A stretch of 15,705 bases of DNA, taken from contig JAQSXM010000027.1 in the NCBI GenBank assembly GCA_029256645.1, positions 1 to 15,705 of the forward strand, read 5' to 3'. The number at the start of each line of letters is the position of its first letter. Positions within the stretch are counted from its first letter, which is position 1. This stretch comes from Sporomusa sp. GTDB lineage: Bacteria > Bacillota_C > Negativicutes > Sporomusales > Sporomusaceae. A program made the position numbers and the translations under genes. A model generated the notes under the pieces. The model ran no database searches and was not told the origin of the DNA. It was given only the letters and a program-made list of their open reading frames with translations. Shown in pieces: positions 1 through 7,992 of this stretch.

Positions 1-10
1 CTGCCATTTA

Positions 11-1543
<1,533 letters not shown>

Positions 1544-2023
1544 TTAATGCTGGCGTCTAATCTCCATAATTTCATATTTCAGCATACCAGCCGGAACATT
1601 TACTTCCACTACACTGCCGACTCTTTGTCCAAGTATAGCCTGACCAACAGGCGATTCATTGGAAATTTTAGATTCAGCAGGGTCTGCTTCAGCTGAACCG
1701 ACAATAGTATATTCAAGGTCATCATCAAATTCAAGGTCTTTTAGTTTAACAGTTGAGCCTAACGCAACAACATCTGTGCCAACTTCACCTTCATCAATGA
1801 CTTTCGCATTACGCAGGATTTTCTCCAGGGTCAGAATTTCCCCTTCAATGAAAGCCTGCTCGTTTTTCGCATCCTCATATTCAGAGTTCTCACTGATATC
1901 GCCAAATTCAATCGCTTGCTTAATACGTTCAGCCACTTCCCGGCGGCGGACTGATTTTAAATGATCAAGTTTATTCTCGATTTTTTTCAATCCGTCTATT
2001 GTTAGCATAACGTCTTTTTCCAT
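1544..2023 (-). CDS. greA: Transcription elongation factor GreA
   Basis: GreA enters the secondary channel of RNA polymerase and stimulates cleavage of backtracked transcripts. The 159-residue protein has the family length and both domains: an N-terminal antiparallel coiled coil (about 1-78) whose tip carries the acidic GDISENSEY motif (41-49; D42 and E45 match the catalytic tip acids), and a C-terminal FKBP-like domain with SPVGQAILG (about 124-132). The ATG at 2023 is preceded by AGGAGA at a normal distance. It is the first gene of the likely greA-lysS unit. The unit is read from the consensus promoter at 2253-2281 and has a long leader of about 220 nt, unusually long for this gene. Confidence 0.97.
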   Translation of the reverse strand: MEKDVMLTIDGLKKIENKLDHLKSVRRREVAERIKQAIEFGDISENSEYEDAKNEQAFIEGEILTLEKILRNAKVIDEGEVGTDVVALGSTVKLKDLEFDDDLEYTIVGSAEADPAESKISNESPVGQAILGQRVGSVVEVNVPAGMLKYEIMEIRRQH

Positions 2024-2175
2024 GATGTCATTCTCCTCTTTATTATTAAATATTCGGCAAAATTTCTTTTCAAATATTCTAAATAGACTTTGTAGATAGT
2101 GTATTCGCTTTTACTTAAAAATTTCCACCCTCTCTGAGGAAAATTCCACAGATGCATGACTTAGGCAATATAAAT

Positions 2176-2199
2176 AGTGTCAAGTAGAAACTTGACACT
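2176..2199. repeat. Perfect inverted repeat in the greA leader
   Basis: AGTGTCAAGT and its exact reverse complement ACTTGACACT flank the 4-nt spacer AGAA (plus strand). It lies about 50 nt inside the predicted greA-lysS transcript. No T-run follows on either strand, so it is not a classical terminator. It could be a DNA operator or an RNA stem-loop. The 3' arm contains TTGACA on both strands, but no matching -10 box is found at the right distance. Confidence 0.7.
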
Positions 2200-2252
2200 G
2201 TGGGTGGTAAGAGGTAGCCTGCCGTTATGAAGGTCATCCTCTATTTTTCATT

Positions 2253-2281
2253 ATTATAGGCATAAATAGATCTTTTGTCAA
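2253..2281 (-). promoter_or_regulatory. Consensus sigma-A promoter for greA-lysS
   Basis: On the minus strand TTGACA (2276-2281), a 17-bp spacer and TATAAT (2253-2258) match the housekeeping consensus at all 12 positions. Predicted transcription start is near 2246, giving a greA leader of about 220 nt. The -35 box begins only 6 bp after the stop codon of the upstream gene and no terminator separates them, so read-through from the upstream operon is possible. Confidence 0.88.
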
Positions 2282-2287
2282 TATTTT

Positions 2288-3388
2288 CTAAAGTACTCCT
2301 TTCTGCATCTGACTGGCATTAGCAACAGCATTAGCCCTAATCTGACCTAACTCCTGGGGCGTAATAGCCCGTTCGAAACTCCGGAAGCCGGCTAATTTAA
2401 AACCATGTTTTACAGCCAATTTATCAATTGTCTCAACTTGTTTTACAGTTAAATCCCGTCCTAGTGTAAAGTTTTCATAGCGGCCTTCAAGCGCTAAGAT
2501 CATTGTTTCAGCCATGCAGGCATATGCTGTTTTCGGTGGAAATCCAAAATTCAGACCAAAATCTACATCACCAGGAATTTCGACAACCCCGCCCTCAATA
2601 ACCAACACATCATTGCGCATTTCAGCGACCCGGCGAGATACGTTGCGCGGCCTGGCTACATCACAAACAATTGCTCCTGGCTTTAAATCCTCTGGCTCAA
2701 TAATGCTATCAATAGCGCTGGTTACAGCTACAACAACGTCAGCGTTTCTAATAGCATGTTTAGTATTTGCCGTTACCCGCACGGCTAACCCTGATGCCTT
2801 TAAAATTTGCTTAGCAATTTTATCCAGTTTAATTTCATCCCTGGCAGCCAATGTCAGATACCGCACCTCACGAGCTAAAATCTGGGCGCAGGCAGCACCG
2901 ATAGCGCCAGTCGCCCCTAGAATCAGTACATTGGCCCGCTCCAGGTCTATCCCCATTACTTTAGCTGCCTGGCGTGTTCCTTCCAGGGCTGTAGCTACCG
3001 TATAACTGTTGCCGGTGGTTACTGCGATCTTTAAATTCTTGGCTACAGTTATGCCAGCATCGCCAACAATAGAGGTAAAAGCACCTAAGCCAACAATCTG
3101 AGCACCCATTTTTTCTGCAACTTTTCCAGCTTTTATAATTTTCTGGGTAACATACTTTTCTGGCATAGCCATCATCTGCCGGGATGTTAGCGGGCAGCCG
3201 ACAAACCACCCCTCAGCAGTATTATGCCCCGAATCTATACCGCTGATATGCGAAACTTTAAATGGCGGTATGTATTTAATAATCCCTTCTACCAAGCCAT
3301 CTGACCAATTACGGGTAAAGGAAAATTTACGGCTAAAATCTTTGGCCTCAAGCGGATGAACTACAAAAGCAAATTTTTGCAAATACAT
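2288..3388 (-). CDS. Long-chain acyl-ACP reductase-like dehydrogenase (cyanobacterial AAR homologue)
   Basis: Cyanobacterial AAR reduces long-chain acyl-ACP (or acyl-CoA) to the fatty aldehyde with NADPH. This 366-residue protein resembles it along its length: HPL near the start, GLGAFTSI (100-107), TTGNSYT (124-130), a Rossmann loop GATGAIG (158-164), VIEGGVVE (263-270), and YACMAETMILALEG (289-302), whose Cys291 aligns with the acyl-carrying cysteine of AAR. Family membership is inferred from remembered motifs; the true substrate is unknown. Such proteins are often labelled shikimate/quinate dehydrogenase or predicted amino acid dehydrogenase. The gene starts 8 nt after the previous stop, so it is the last gene of a three-gene operon. 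AAGGAGG is only 3 nt from the ATG; a TTG at 3382 (codon 3) would give better spacing and is an alternative start. Confidence 0.78.
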   Translation of the reverse strand: MYLQKFAFVVHPLEAKDFSRKFSFTRNWSDGLVEGIIKYIPPFKVSHISGIDSGHNTAEGWFVGCPLTSRQMMAMPEKYVTQKIIKAGKVAEKMGAQIVGLGAFTSIVGDAGITVAKNLKIAVTTGNSYTVATALEGTRQAAKVMGIDLERANVLILGATGAIGAACAQILAREVRYLTLAARDEIKLDKIAKQILKASGLAVRVTANTKHAIRNADVVVAVTSAIDSIIEPEDLKPGAIVCDVARPRNVSRRVAEMRNDVLVIEGGVVEIPGDVDFGLNFGFPPKTAYACMAETMILALEGRYENFTLGRDLTVKQVETIDKLAVKHGFKLAGFRSFERAITPQELGQIRANAVANASQMQKGVL

Positions 3389-3396
3389 GCGCCTCC

Positions 3397-4299
3397 TTAT
3401 GTGAGTTTTTTAACTCTAGGTTCAATGCCAGTTTGTTCAATAAGGCAGACATACTCCGCTGCTGTCAGTTGTTCCGGTCGTTTACCTGATAAAGCTGTCA
3501 ACACCCCTTCTAAAATATTAGTACCGAAAGAGCGCCCCCCCATCTCCGGGGTAGTAGTCACCAGTGTACTAACGCCACGTTGCTTTAACAATACTTCATC
3601 ATCCTTGGTTACGGTATTGGTAATGACAAGTTTATCGCGCATATTATCCGGCATATACCGCCTGATAAAGTGGAAGTCACCGGCAATAATAGCAGCATCG
3701 CGGAAGTAAGTTTCAAATCTAGGCTTCATTTGTGTCTGCTTGTCGCCTGTAGGATAGAATAAACTAACCGGAAGTTGTGTAACAACAGGTGCTACAATAC
3801 TCGCTAATCGTGCTAAACCCTTAAGAGTATTAATAGGTATCGGCAATCCCAGCCCAAACATTAAATCACCAAATACAGTCCGGCTGCCGGCGCCTACCAG
3901 GGCTTCTGCTAATCCAAACCGGTCAACAGCACATACGACAAGAGCCTGTTTATCCTTAAAATCCATCCCGTGTTTGGCTTCAAGATGAGGAATAACGCGC
4001 CGTTCCAGTGTATTCTTTATCGCACTACCGTCAACTACTGGTGTTGTTTTGGCATTAGCGGCCAGTGCTGCCGATTCCCGAAATGTATACCGCTTACTGC
4101 CAGCATATATGTATAGGTCGGTACCGCCAAGTCCAATGGCATCAACCTGACCATCCATCTCACGAATCAGCCGGGCAGCAACCTGTTTATCACCGTCTGT
4201 ACCAATTCTTTTAATCAAAAATTCTTGGCCGCCAAATTCAGCTGATGTAATACCATTGCGTTTTGATGAACCAAGACTGATGCTTACTACCTGTTTCAT
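3397..4299 (-). CDS. Conserved protein of unknown function (often labelled quinate 5-dehydrogenase)
   Basis: A 300-residue, apparently soluble protein with no signal peptide or membrane segment. As I recall, homologues in Firmicutes are auto-annotated as quinate 5-dehydrogenase, but I see no GxGxxG Rossmann loop and no shikimate-dehydrogenase motif. Visible conserved-looking blocks are AIGLGGTDLYIY (54-65), VVCAVDRFGLAEAL (121-134), GSRTVFGDLMFGLG (138-151), GDFHFIRRYMP (207-217), VITNTV (225-230) and TPEMGGRSFGTN (250-261). The alternation of hydrophobic strands and glycine turns suggests an alpha/beta fold. The ATG at 4299 has GGGAGG 8 nt upstream. It sits between the HTH gene (15 nt away) and the acyl-reductase-like gene (8 nt away), so all three probably act together. 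Confidence 0.8.
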   Translation of the reverse strand: MKQVVSISLGSSKRNGITSAEFGGQEFLIKRIGTDGDKQVAARLIREMDGQVDAIGLGGTDLYIYAGSKRYTFRESAALAANAKTTPVVDGSAIKNTLERRVIPHLEAKHGMDFKDKQALVVCAVDRFGLAEALVGAGSRTVFGDLMFGLGLPIPINTLKGLARLASIVAPVVTQLPVSLFYPTGDKQTQMKPRFETYFRDAAIIAGDFHFIRRYMPDNMRDKLVITNTVTKDDEVLLKQRGVSTLVTTTPEMGGRSFGTNILEGVLTALSGKRPEQLTAAEYVCLIEQTGIEPRVKKLT

Positions 4300-4314
4300 C
4301 TTGTATCCTCCCGG

Positions 4315-4854
4315 TTAAAACCGGAGCTGTCTGATAAGAACACGAATTTCCTCCGGATTGACATATTTATCTTCAGCAATCGGAGATTCACCAATTTGTA
4401 CCCCGATTACCGCTTTGTCCAGCATAGTCTCGATTAGTTTAATCCTCATGTTTGAGCCAATAATAATCACTATGTCATATTTGCGGACATTGCCGATAAT
4501 TTCCATAATAGTATTAAATAGCTCTATACCACTTTTGGTTTGAACAAAATCCCACCGCTCCTGTTCGGACAAAACAAGGCAAAAGTCAATGCCTTCCTGC
4601 CTGGCCACAGAGTATATTTCCTGACAGTTTTTTAAGGGAAAACCAATGAGAGCCACACGGCCGCCTTTGCGAATCTCACCAATTGTCTCAAGACGCGAAA
4701 CAAAAGTGCGATCAACGCCAATCTGCCCTGCCACCTCTTGCTGTGATAGGCCATCTCGCCGCAGATCCAGAATGCGATCAATGGTCTGGTGAATTTTCTG
4801 GCGGTTGACAATCTTATCGCCAATTCGTAGCAGCACAGCTTGTTCATCTCCCAC
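4315..4854 (-). CDS. Small helix-turn-helix regulator with a C-terminal alpha/beta domain
   Basis: Residues 35-57 (starting GLSQQEVAGQIGVDRTFVS) form a clear Xre/sigma-like helix-turn-helix, followed by a predicted alpha/beta domain (RVALIGFP at 66-73, YDIVIIIGSN at 126-135, GVQIGESPI at 151-159) that might sense a ligand. It is probably the local regulator of the operon it begins. The start is uncertain. The GTG at 4854 has no ribosome binding site; a GTG at 4836 (codon 7, beginning MLLRIGDKIV) has GGGAG 11 nt upstream and may be the true start. An ATG nearby (4847) is in the wrong frame. A 24-bp palindrome lies 7 bp upstream of the gene, over the predicted transcription start, which suggests autorepression (inference). 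Confidence 0.82.
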   Translation of the reverse strand: MGDEQAVLLRIGDKIVNRQKIHQTIDRILDLRRDGLSQQEVAGQIGVDRTFVSRLETIGEIRKGGRVALIGFPLKNCQEIYSVARQEGIDFCLVLSEQERWDFVQTKSGIELFNTIMEIIGNVRKYDIVIIIGSNMRIKLIETMLDKAVIGVQIGESPIAEDKYVNPEEIRVLIRQLRF

Positions 4855-4860
4855 TTAGTA

Positions 4861-4884
4861 TATGTGCACAAGGTTGTGTACATA
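4861..4884. promoter_or_regulatory. Palindromic operator candidate upstream of the HTH gene
   Basis: TATGTGCACAA and TTGTGTACATA flank a GG centre, giving 11-bp arms with one mismatched pair. The site covers the predicted transcription start (near 4881) and the first bases of the transcript of the HTH operon. A position over +1 to about +20 is typical of repressor operators. The neighbouring HTH protein is the obvious candidate ligand (inference). Confidence 0.6.
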
Positions 4885-4887
4885 CAT

Positions 4888-4916
4888 ATTCTAGCATTTT
4901 TTTTGCTTATTAACAA
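4888..4916 (-). promoter_or_regulatory. Sigma-A promoter (extended -10) for the HTH-AAR operon
   Basis: On the minus strand TTGTTA (4911-4916), a 17-bp A-rich spacer and TAGAAT (4888-4893). The -10 box is preceded by TGC, forming an extended -10 element. It lies between the terminator of the upstream gene and the HTH gene, which fits an independent transcription unit. Confidence 0.72.
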
Positions 4917-4936
4917 GTTTTTCCATATACTGGTCG

Positions 4937-4977
4937 AAAAAAAATACCGTTACCCCCATGGTTCAAAGGGAAAACGG
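4937..4977 (-). terminator. Intrinsic terminator overlapping the end of the 320-residue gene
   Basis: On the minus strand CCGTTTTCCC and GGGGGTAACGG pair (CCGTT with AACGG, then CCC with GGG) around a loop of about 10 nt, followed by TA and eight T. The upstream arm and loop lie in the last codons of the gene and the stop codon TAA (4950-4952) is inside the downstream arm, so coding and termination signals share sequence. Confidence 0.75.
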
Positions 4978-5912
4978 CTAATTACTTTCTTATAAGTTTC
5001 AAGCTTTAATAATGTATCATCATGTGCCATGCCTTTTTTGAGCCCTTGTAATACACGAATCCCTTGCTGCATTGTAATCCCCATATCACCGGTGAGCTGA
5101 GACATGGTAGCACGACGGGCTTTATCCAGTGATTCATTTAGCGACTTTCCGGCATGTATGTTACCAACAAACTCCTGGGCCAAATAAAATTGCGCCAGGT
5201 TGGTCATTGGGTTACCACAGGCACCGCTGGCTGTCAATCCCAAGGCTTCAGGTAAAGTATGTTTAATACTAAACTCAACTGATTTTTTTAGTTCGTCTGT
5301 TTCCCGGCTCATGGCCTCAACCAGGGTACGGGCCGTACATAAACCAAACGTAGTTAAGGCTCTGATAACTGAGTGTTCAATTGTGTGAGCCTGCTCAAGT
5401 TCTACCAACCCGCCTAGGTTAGCCGTTATGCTAATTTCCTGGCCTGTCTCAAGGTCAGTACCGTAGACCGTGACAGGAATATCGCTTTTATCGCGAAACT
5501 CGGTATACCCGCCTTGAGGTGACCAACCGGCACCTGAGATTGCGGGATATTCTTTTCGCATTTTTTTGAGGTTGATATATTCGACATCATTAGAATAGAT
5601 ATAGCTCCCGGCAGTCCTCATTGTGTACCAGCGCGCATGGCCTCGCCCTTCCAGTTTGGCCATAAGTACAGGTAATTCATTTCCTGTGTCATCGACAGCT
5701 ACATGATTCCAGATATTAACAATGCGAACAATTACGCCAACCGGGTATAAACCCTGTTCTTCAATAAGCCACGGACAAATGAGGATTTCTCGTCCTACCC
5801 CGACATCTAAGAGCAGTTGTCCGCCGTTTTCTATGATAAACATTCCGGTGATTGTTCCGCCCTCAGGCCTAGGCAGTATGCCATTGGCGACAGGCATGAT
5901 TAGCATATCCAT
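4950..5912 (-). CDS. Conserved protein of unknown function
   Basis: A 320-residue, apparently cytoplasmic protein that I do not recognise. The N-terminal half (1-165) looks beta-rich, with repeated glycine turns and VGVIVRIVNIWNH (58-70). The C-terminal half looks helical and holds AHTIEHSVIRAL (175-186, an HxxxH pair at H176 and H180), FGLCTARTLVEA (189-200) and TASGACGNPMTNL (227-239). Two histidines and Cys192/Cys232 could bind a metal, but this is speculation from spacing only. The ATG at 5912 has AGGGGG 6 nt upstream. It follows dusB on the same strand, separated by 159 nt that is mostly a large palindromic repeat, and ends in its own terminator, so it is either the last gene of a coaX/dusB unit or monocistronic. 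Confidence 0.8.
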   Translation of the reverse strand: MDMLIMPVANGILPRPEGGTITGMFIIENGGQLLLDVGVGREILICPWLIEEQGLYPVGVIVRIVNIWNHVAVDDTGNELPVLMAKLEGRGHARWYTMRTAGSYIYSNDVEYINLKKMRKEYPAISGAGWSPQGGYTEFRDKSDIPVTVYGTDLETGQEISITANLGGLVELEQAHTIEHSVIRALTTFGLCTARTLVEAMSRETDELKKSVEFSIKHTLPEALGLTASGACGNPMTNLAQFYLAQEFVGNIHAGKSLNESLDKARRATMSQLTGDMGITMQQGIRVLQGLKKGMAHDDTLLKLETYKKVISRFPFEPWG

Positions 5913-5925
5913 CCTTATCCCCCTG

Positions 5926-6051
5926 CGGAAACTGCTTAGAAACGCCCATCTGCGTTGTTGCTCCTCAAAACAATTGTTTGCGTACGACTGTACGCGGCAC
6001 TGCTTGTTTTTCCGGTGCGCCTAGCAGCTGGACATTTCTAAGCAGTTTCCG
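5926..6051. repeat. 126-bp imperfect palindrome (REP/MITE-like element)
   Basis: The outer arms CGGAAACTGCTTAGAAA (5926-5942) and TTTCTAAGCAGTTTCCG (6035-6051) are perfect 17-bp inverted repeats. Complementarity continues imperfectly inward (for example CTGC against GCAG) to a perfect inner pair GCGTAC/GTACGC (5980-5985, 5990-5995), so the whole unit can fold into one long hairpin. It encodes nothing and fills nearly all the space between dusB and the next gene. The centre coincides for outer and inner arms, which argues for a single element. No target-site duplication is evident. Confidence 0.8.
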
Positions 6052-6071
6052 GCTTTTGCACATTGACAAAT

Positions 6072-7040
6072 TTAAATTATAGTATCGCGATAATTTTCCA
6101 TGATCCGTATAAAGTCTTCTCTGGTGGCGGCCTGGTTGAATTTTAGCCTGAGTTCAGCTGAGCTGGGCAGGCCTTTGGTGTACCAGGCGGCATGACTGCG
6201 CATCTCTCTGATACCGGTGTATTCGCCCTTGTGGTCGACGAGCATGTCAAGCTGCCGCAGCAGCATGTCGATCCGTTCACCGAGTGTTGGCAGTGATAGC
6301 ATTTCGCCGGTTGTCAGGTAATGGGCAACCTGCCGGAATATCCAGGGATTTCCCTGCGCTCCCCGCCCTATCATTATGCCATCACAGCCGGTCTCAGTCA
6401 ACATACGCTTGGCATCCTGCGGGGTACGAATATCGCCATTGCCGATAACAGGAATGGCGACAGCCTGCTTTACCTCCCTGATAATTGACCAATCGGCCTG
6501 CCCGGAGTAAAATTGCTCCCGGGTGCGGCCATGCACACTAACAGCTGCAGCGCCTGCCTGTTCAGCTAGTCTGGCAATCTGAACAGCATTTATGCTGTTT
6601 TCATCCCAGCCTTTGCGGAACTTAACAGTAACCGGTATGGTATCAGCAGCCTCAACAACTGCAGCAATGACGCGATAGGCCAGCTCAGGGTTACGCATGA
6701 GCGCCGAACCCTCGCCGTTTTTTGTAATTTTCGGGGTTGGGCACCCCATATTAATATCAATAATATTTGCCCCTGAAGCCGCGACAATACGGGCCGCTTT
6801 TGCCATGCTTGCAGGCTCTGAGCCAAAAATCTGCAGAGCGACCGGTCGCTCCCGCTCATCAATTGCCAGTAGTTTTTTGGTGTGGGCATTGTCATAGATA
6901 AGCCCCTTATCACTTACCATCTCAGAATATACCAACCCACAGCCCATTTCCTTAGCTAACAGACGGAACGGCAAGTCAGTAACACCTGCCATAGGGGCTA
7001 GGATTACCGGATTGGTAAGCTTAATATGACCAATGTGCAT
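6072..7040 (-). CDS. dusB: tRNA-dihydrouridine synthase
   Basis: An FMN-dependent enzyme that reduces specific uridines in tRNA to dihydrouridine using NADPH. The 322-residue TIM barrel shows the Dus signature in order: APMAGVTD (15-22), IDINMGCPTPKI (94-105) with the catalytic Cys100, VTVKFRKGW (137-145), VHGRTREQFYSG (169-180), IGNGDI (199-204) and MIGRGAQGNPW (223-233), then a helical C-terminal RNA-binding domain. I chose the ATG at 7040, 5 nt after AAGGAGG; an in-frame TTG at 7064 lies in the tail of the preceding hairpin. The length and motifs fit the DusB type common in Firmicutes. It lies 57 nt downstream of coaX across a short-tailed terminator. Confidence 0.94.
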   Translation of the reverse strand: MHIGHIKLTNPVILAPMAGVTDLPFRLLAKEMGCGLVYSEMVSDKGLIYDNAHTKKLLAIDERERPVALQIFGSEPASMAKAARIVAASGANIIDINMGCPTPKITKNGEGSALMRNPELAYRVIAAVVEAADTIPVTVKFRKGWDENSINAVQIARLAEQAGAAAVSVHGRTREQFYSGQADWSIIREVKQAVAIPVIGNGDIRTPQDAKRMLTETGCDGIMIGRGAQGNPWIFRQVAHYLTTGEMLSLPTLGERIDMLLRQLDMLVDHKGEYTGIREMRSHAAWYTKGLPSSAELRLKFNQAATREDFIRIMENYRDTII

Positions 7041-7060
7041 ATATTCCTCCTTAACCAGTC

Positions 7061-7088
7061 TCAAAAGGCGGCCTTTAAAGGCCGCCTT
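7061..7088 (-). terminator. Terminator-like hairpin between coaX and dusB
   Basis: A perfect 24-bp palindrome (AAGGCGGCCTTT and its complement, 7065-7088) begins 9 nt after the coaX stop. On the minus strand it is followed by only four T including the stem end, so termination is probably partial. No promoter for dusB fits between this hairpin and its ribosome binding site, so dusB may rely on read-through. Confidence 0.6.
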
Positions 7089-7097
7089 GGGTCATAT

Positions 7098-7862
7098 TTA
7101 CCGGTTTCGTTCATAAATAAGCCTGAGTCCCTCCAGAGTTAAGAAGGTATCTACTTTATCAATGGTTCGCGATTCCTGGGCAATCAGGTTAGCCAGCCCC
7201 CCGGTAGCAATAACAGTTACCTGCTGACCCAGTTCATCACGCATACGACGAACAATCTCATCCACCTGACCAACAAAACCATAAATAATACCTGATTGCA
7301 TACTGTTTATTGTGTTGCGACATATTACACTTTTGGGTTTAATCAGCTCGATGCGCGGCAATTTAGCCGCCCGCTGAAATAAGGCTTCAGTTGCAATACC
7401 AATACCTGGGGCAATCGCACCACCCAGGTAATCGCCATTTTCAGCTAAAGCACAAAACGTAGTAGCAGTACCAAAATCAACAATGATCAATGGACCACCA
7501 TATTTCGCATAAGCAGCAATGGCATTTACAATACGATCAGCGCCAACCTCGCGCGGATTCTCATATTTAATACAAATACCGGTCTTAATGCCAGGACCTA
7601 CGACAAGTGGTTCAACATTAAAATACCGCTGGCACATCCTGGTCAGGGGGACCACAAGCGGCGGAACAACCGAAGAAATGACGATGGCTTCAATATCTTC
7701 CATCTTTAACCCGCGATAGGTAAACAGGTTGTAAATAAGAACACCATACTCGTCACCGGTTTTTTGCTTATCTGTGGAAATACGCCAGTGATAATTAAGT
7801 TCTATTCCCTCGTAAACCCCCAAAACGATGTTGGTATTGCCAACATCAAACACTAATAACAT
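7098..7862 (-). CDS. coaX: Type III pantothenate kinase
   Basis: Catalyses the first step of coenzyme A synthesis, phosphorylation of pantothenate. The 254-residue length is typical. Family motifs are present: FDVGNTN (5-11, phosphate-binding), VGADR (106-110, with the conserved Asp109), VDFGTATTF (128-136), GGAIAPGI (147-154), and ATGGLA (219-224). Type III enzymes belong to the ASKHA fold, need a monovalent cation and are not feedback-inhibited by CoA. I chose the ATG at 7862, with AGGGGG 6 nt upstream; an earlier in-frame start at 7901 adds 13 residues unlike the family. It has its own promoter (7938-7967) downstream of bioY and a terminator-like hairpin after its stop. Confidence 0.96.
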   Translation of the reverse strand: MLLVFDVGNTNIVLGVYEGIELNYHWRISTDKQKTGDEYGVLIYNLFTYRGLKMEDIEAIVISSVVPPLVVPLTRMCQRYFNVEPLVVGPGIKTGICIKYENPREVGADRIVNAIAAYAKYGGPLIIVDFGTATTFCALAENGDYLGGAIAPGIGIATEALFQRAAKLPRIELIKPKSVICRNTINSMQSGIIYGFVGQVDEIVRRMRDELGQQVTVIATGGLANLIAQESRTIDKVDTFLTLEGLRLIYERNR

Positions 7863-7937
7863 GAGTAACCCCCTATATAGGCTATAGGCCGTATCTGTCA
7901 TACTCTGAAATGACCTCTAGTTTGATTAATAGTTATT

Positions 7938-7967
7938 ATTGTACCTTAAAAGCGGGGAAATTGTAAA
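7938..7967 (-). promoter_or_regulatory. Predicted promoter for coaX
   Basis: On the minus strand TTTACA (7962-7967), an 18-bp spacer and TACAAT (7938-7943), five of six matches in each box. The predicted start near 7931 gives a leader of about 70 nt containing short overlapping palindromes (CCTATATAGG and GGCTATAGCC), whose significance is unclear. Confidence 0.6.
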
Positions 7968-7992
7968 TATACGACTAAATTCGGCAACGCCC

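Noticed and set aside
2176..2199. Intrinsic terminator for the acyl-reductase-like gene
   Set aside because: It is about 90 nt past the stop, downstream of a consensus promoter, and lacks a T-run.
2100..2250. Possible T-box riboswitch in the greA-lysS leader (GAGGGTGGAA resembles the T-box core)
   Set aside because: Only about nine of fourteen core bases match, the downstream part of the core is replaced by A/T, and no specifier stem or strong terminator/antiterminator pair is evident.
2514..3005. 163-codon open frame on the plus strand
   Set aside because: It lies wholly antisense to the acyl-reductase-like gene, has no ribosome binding site or family resemblance, and is a shadow of the real frame. 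The same applies to other antisense frames, such as 1659-1964 and 14140-14535.
3397..4299. Quinate 5-dehydrogenase function for the 300-residue protein
   Set aside because: No Rossmann glycine loop and no shikimate/quinate dehydrogenase motifs are visible, so the common label is not supported.
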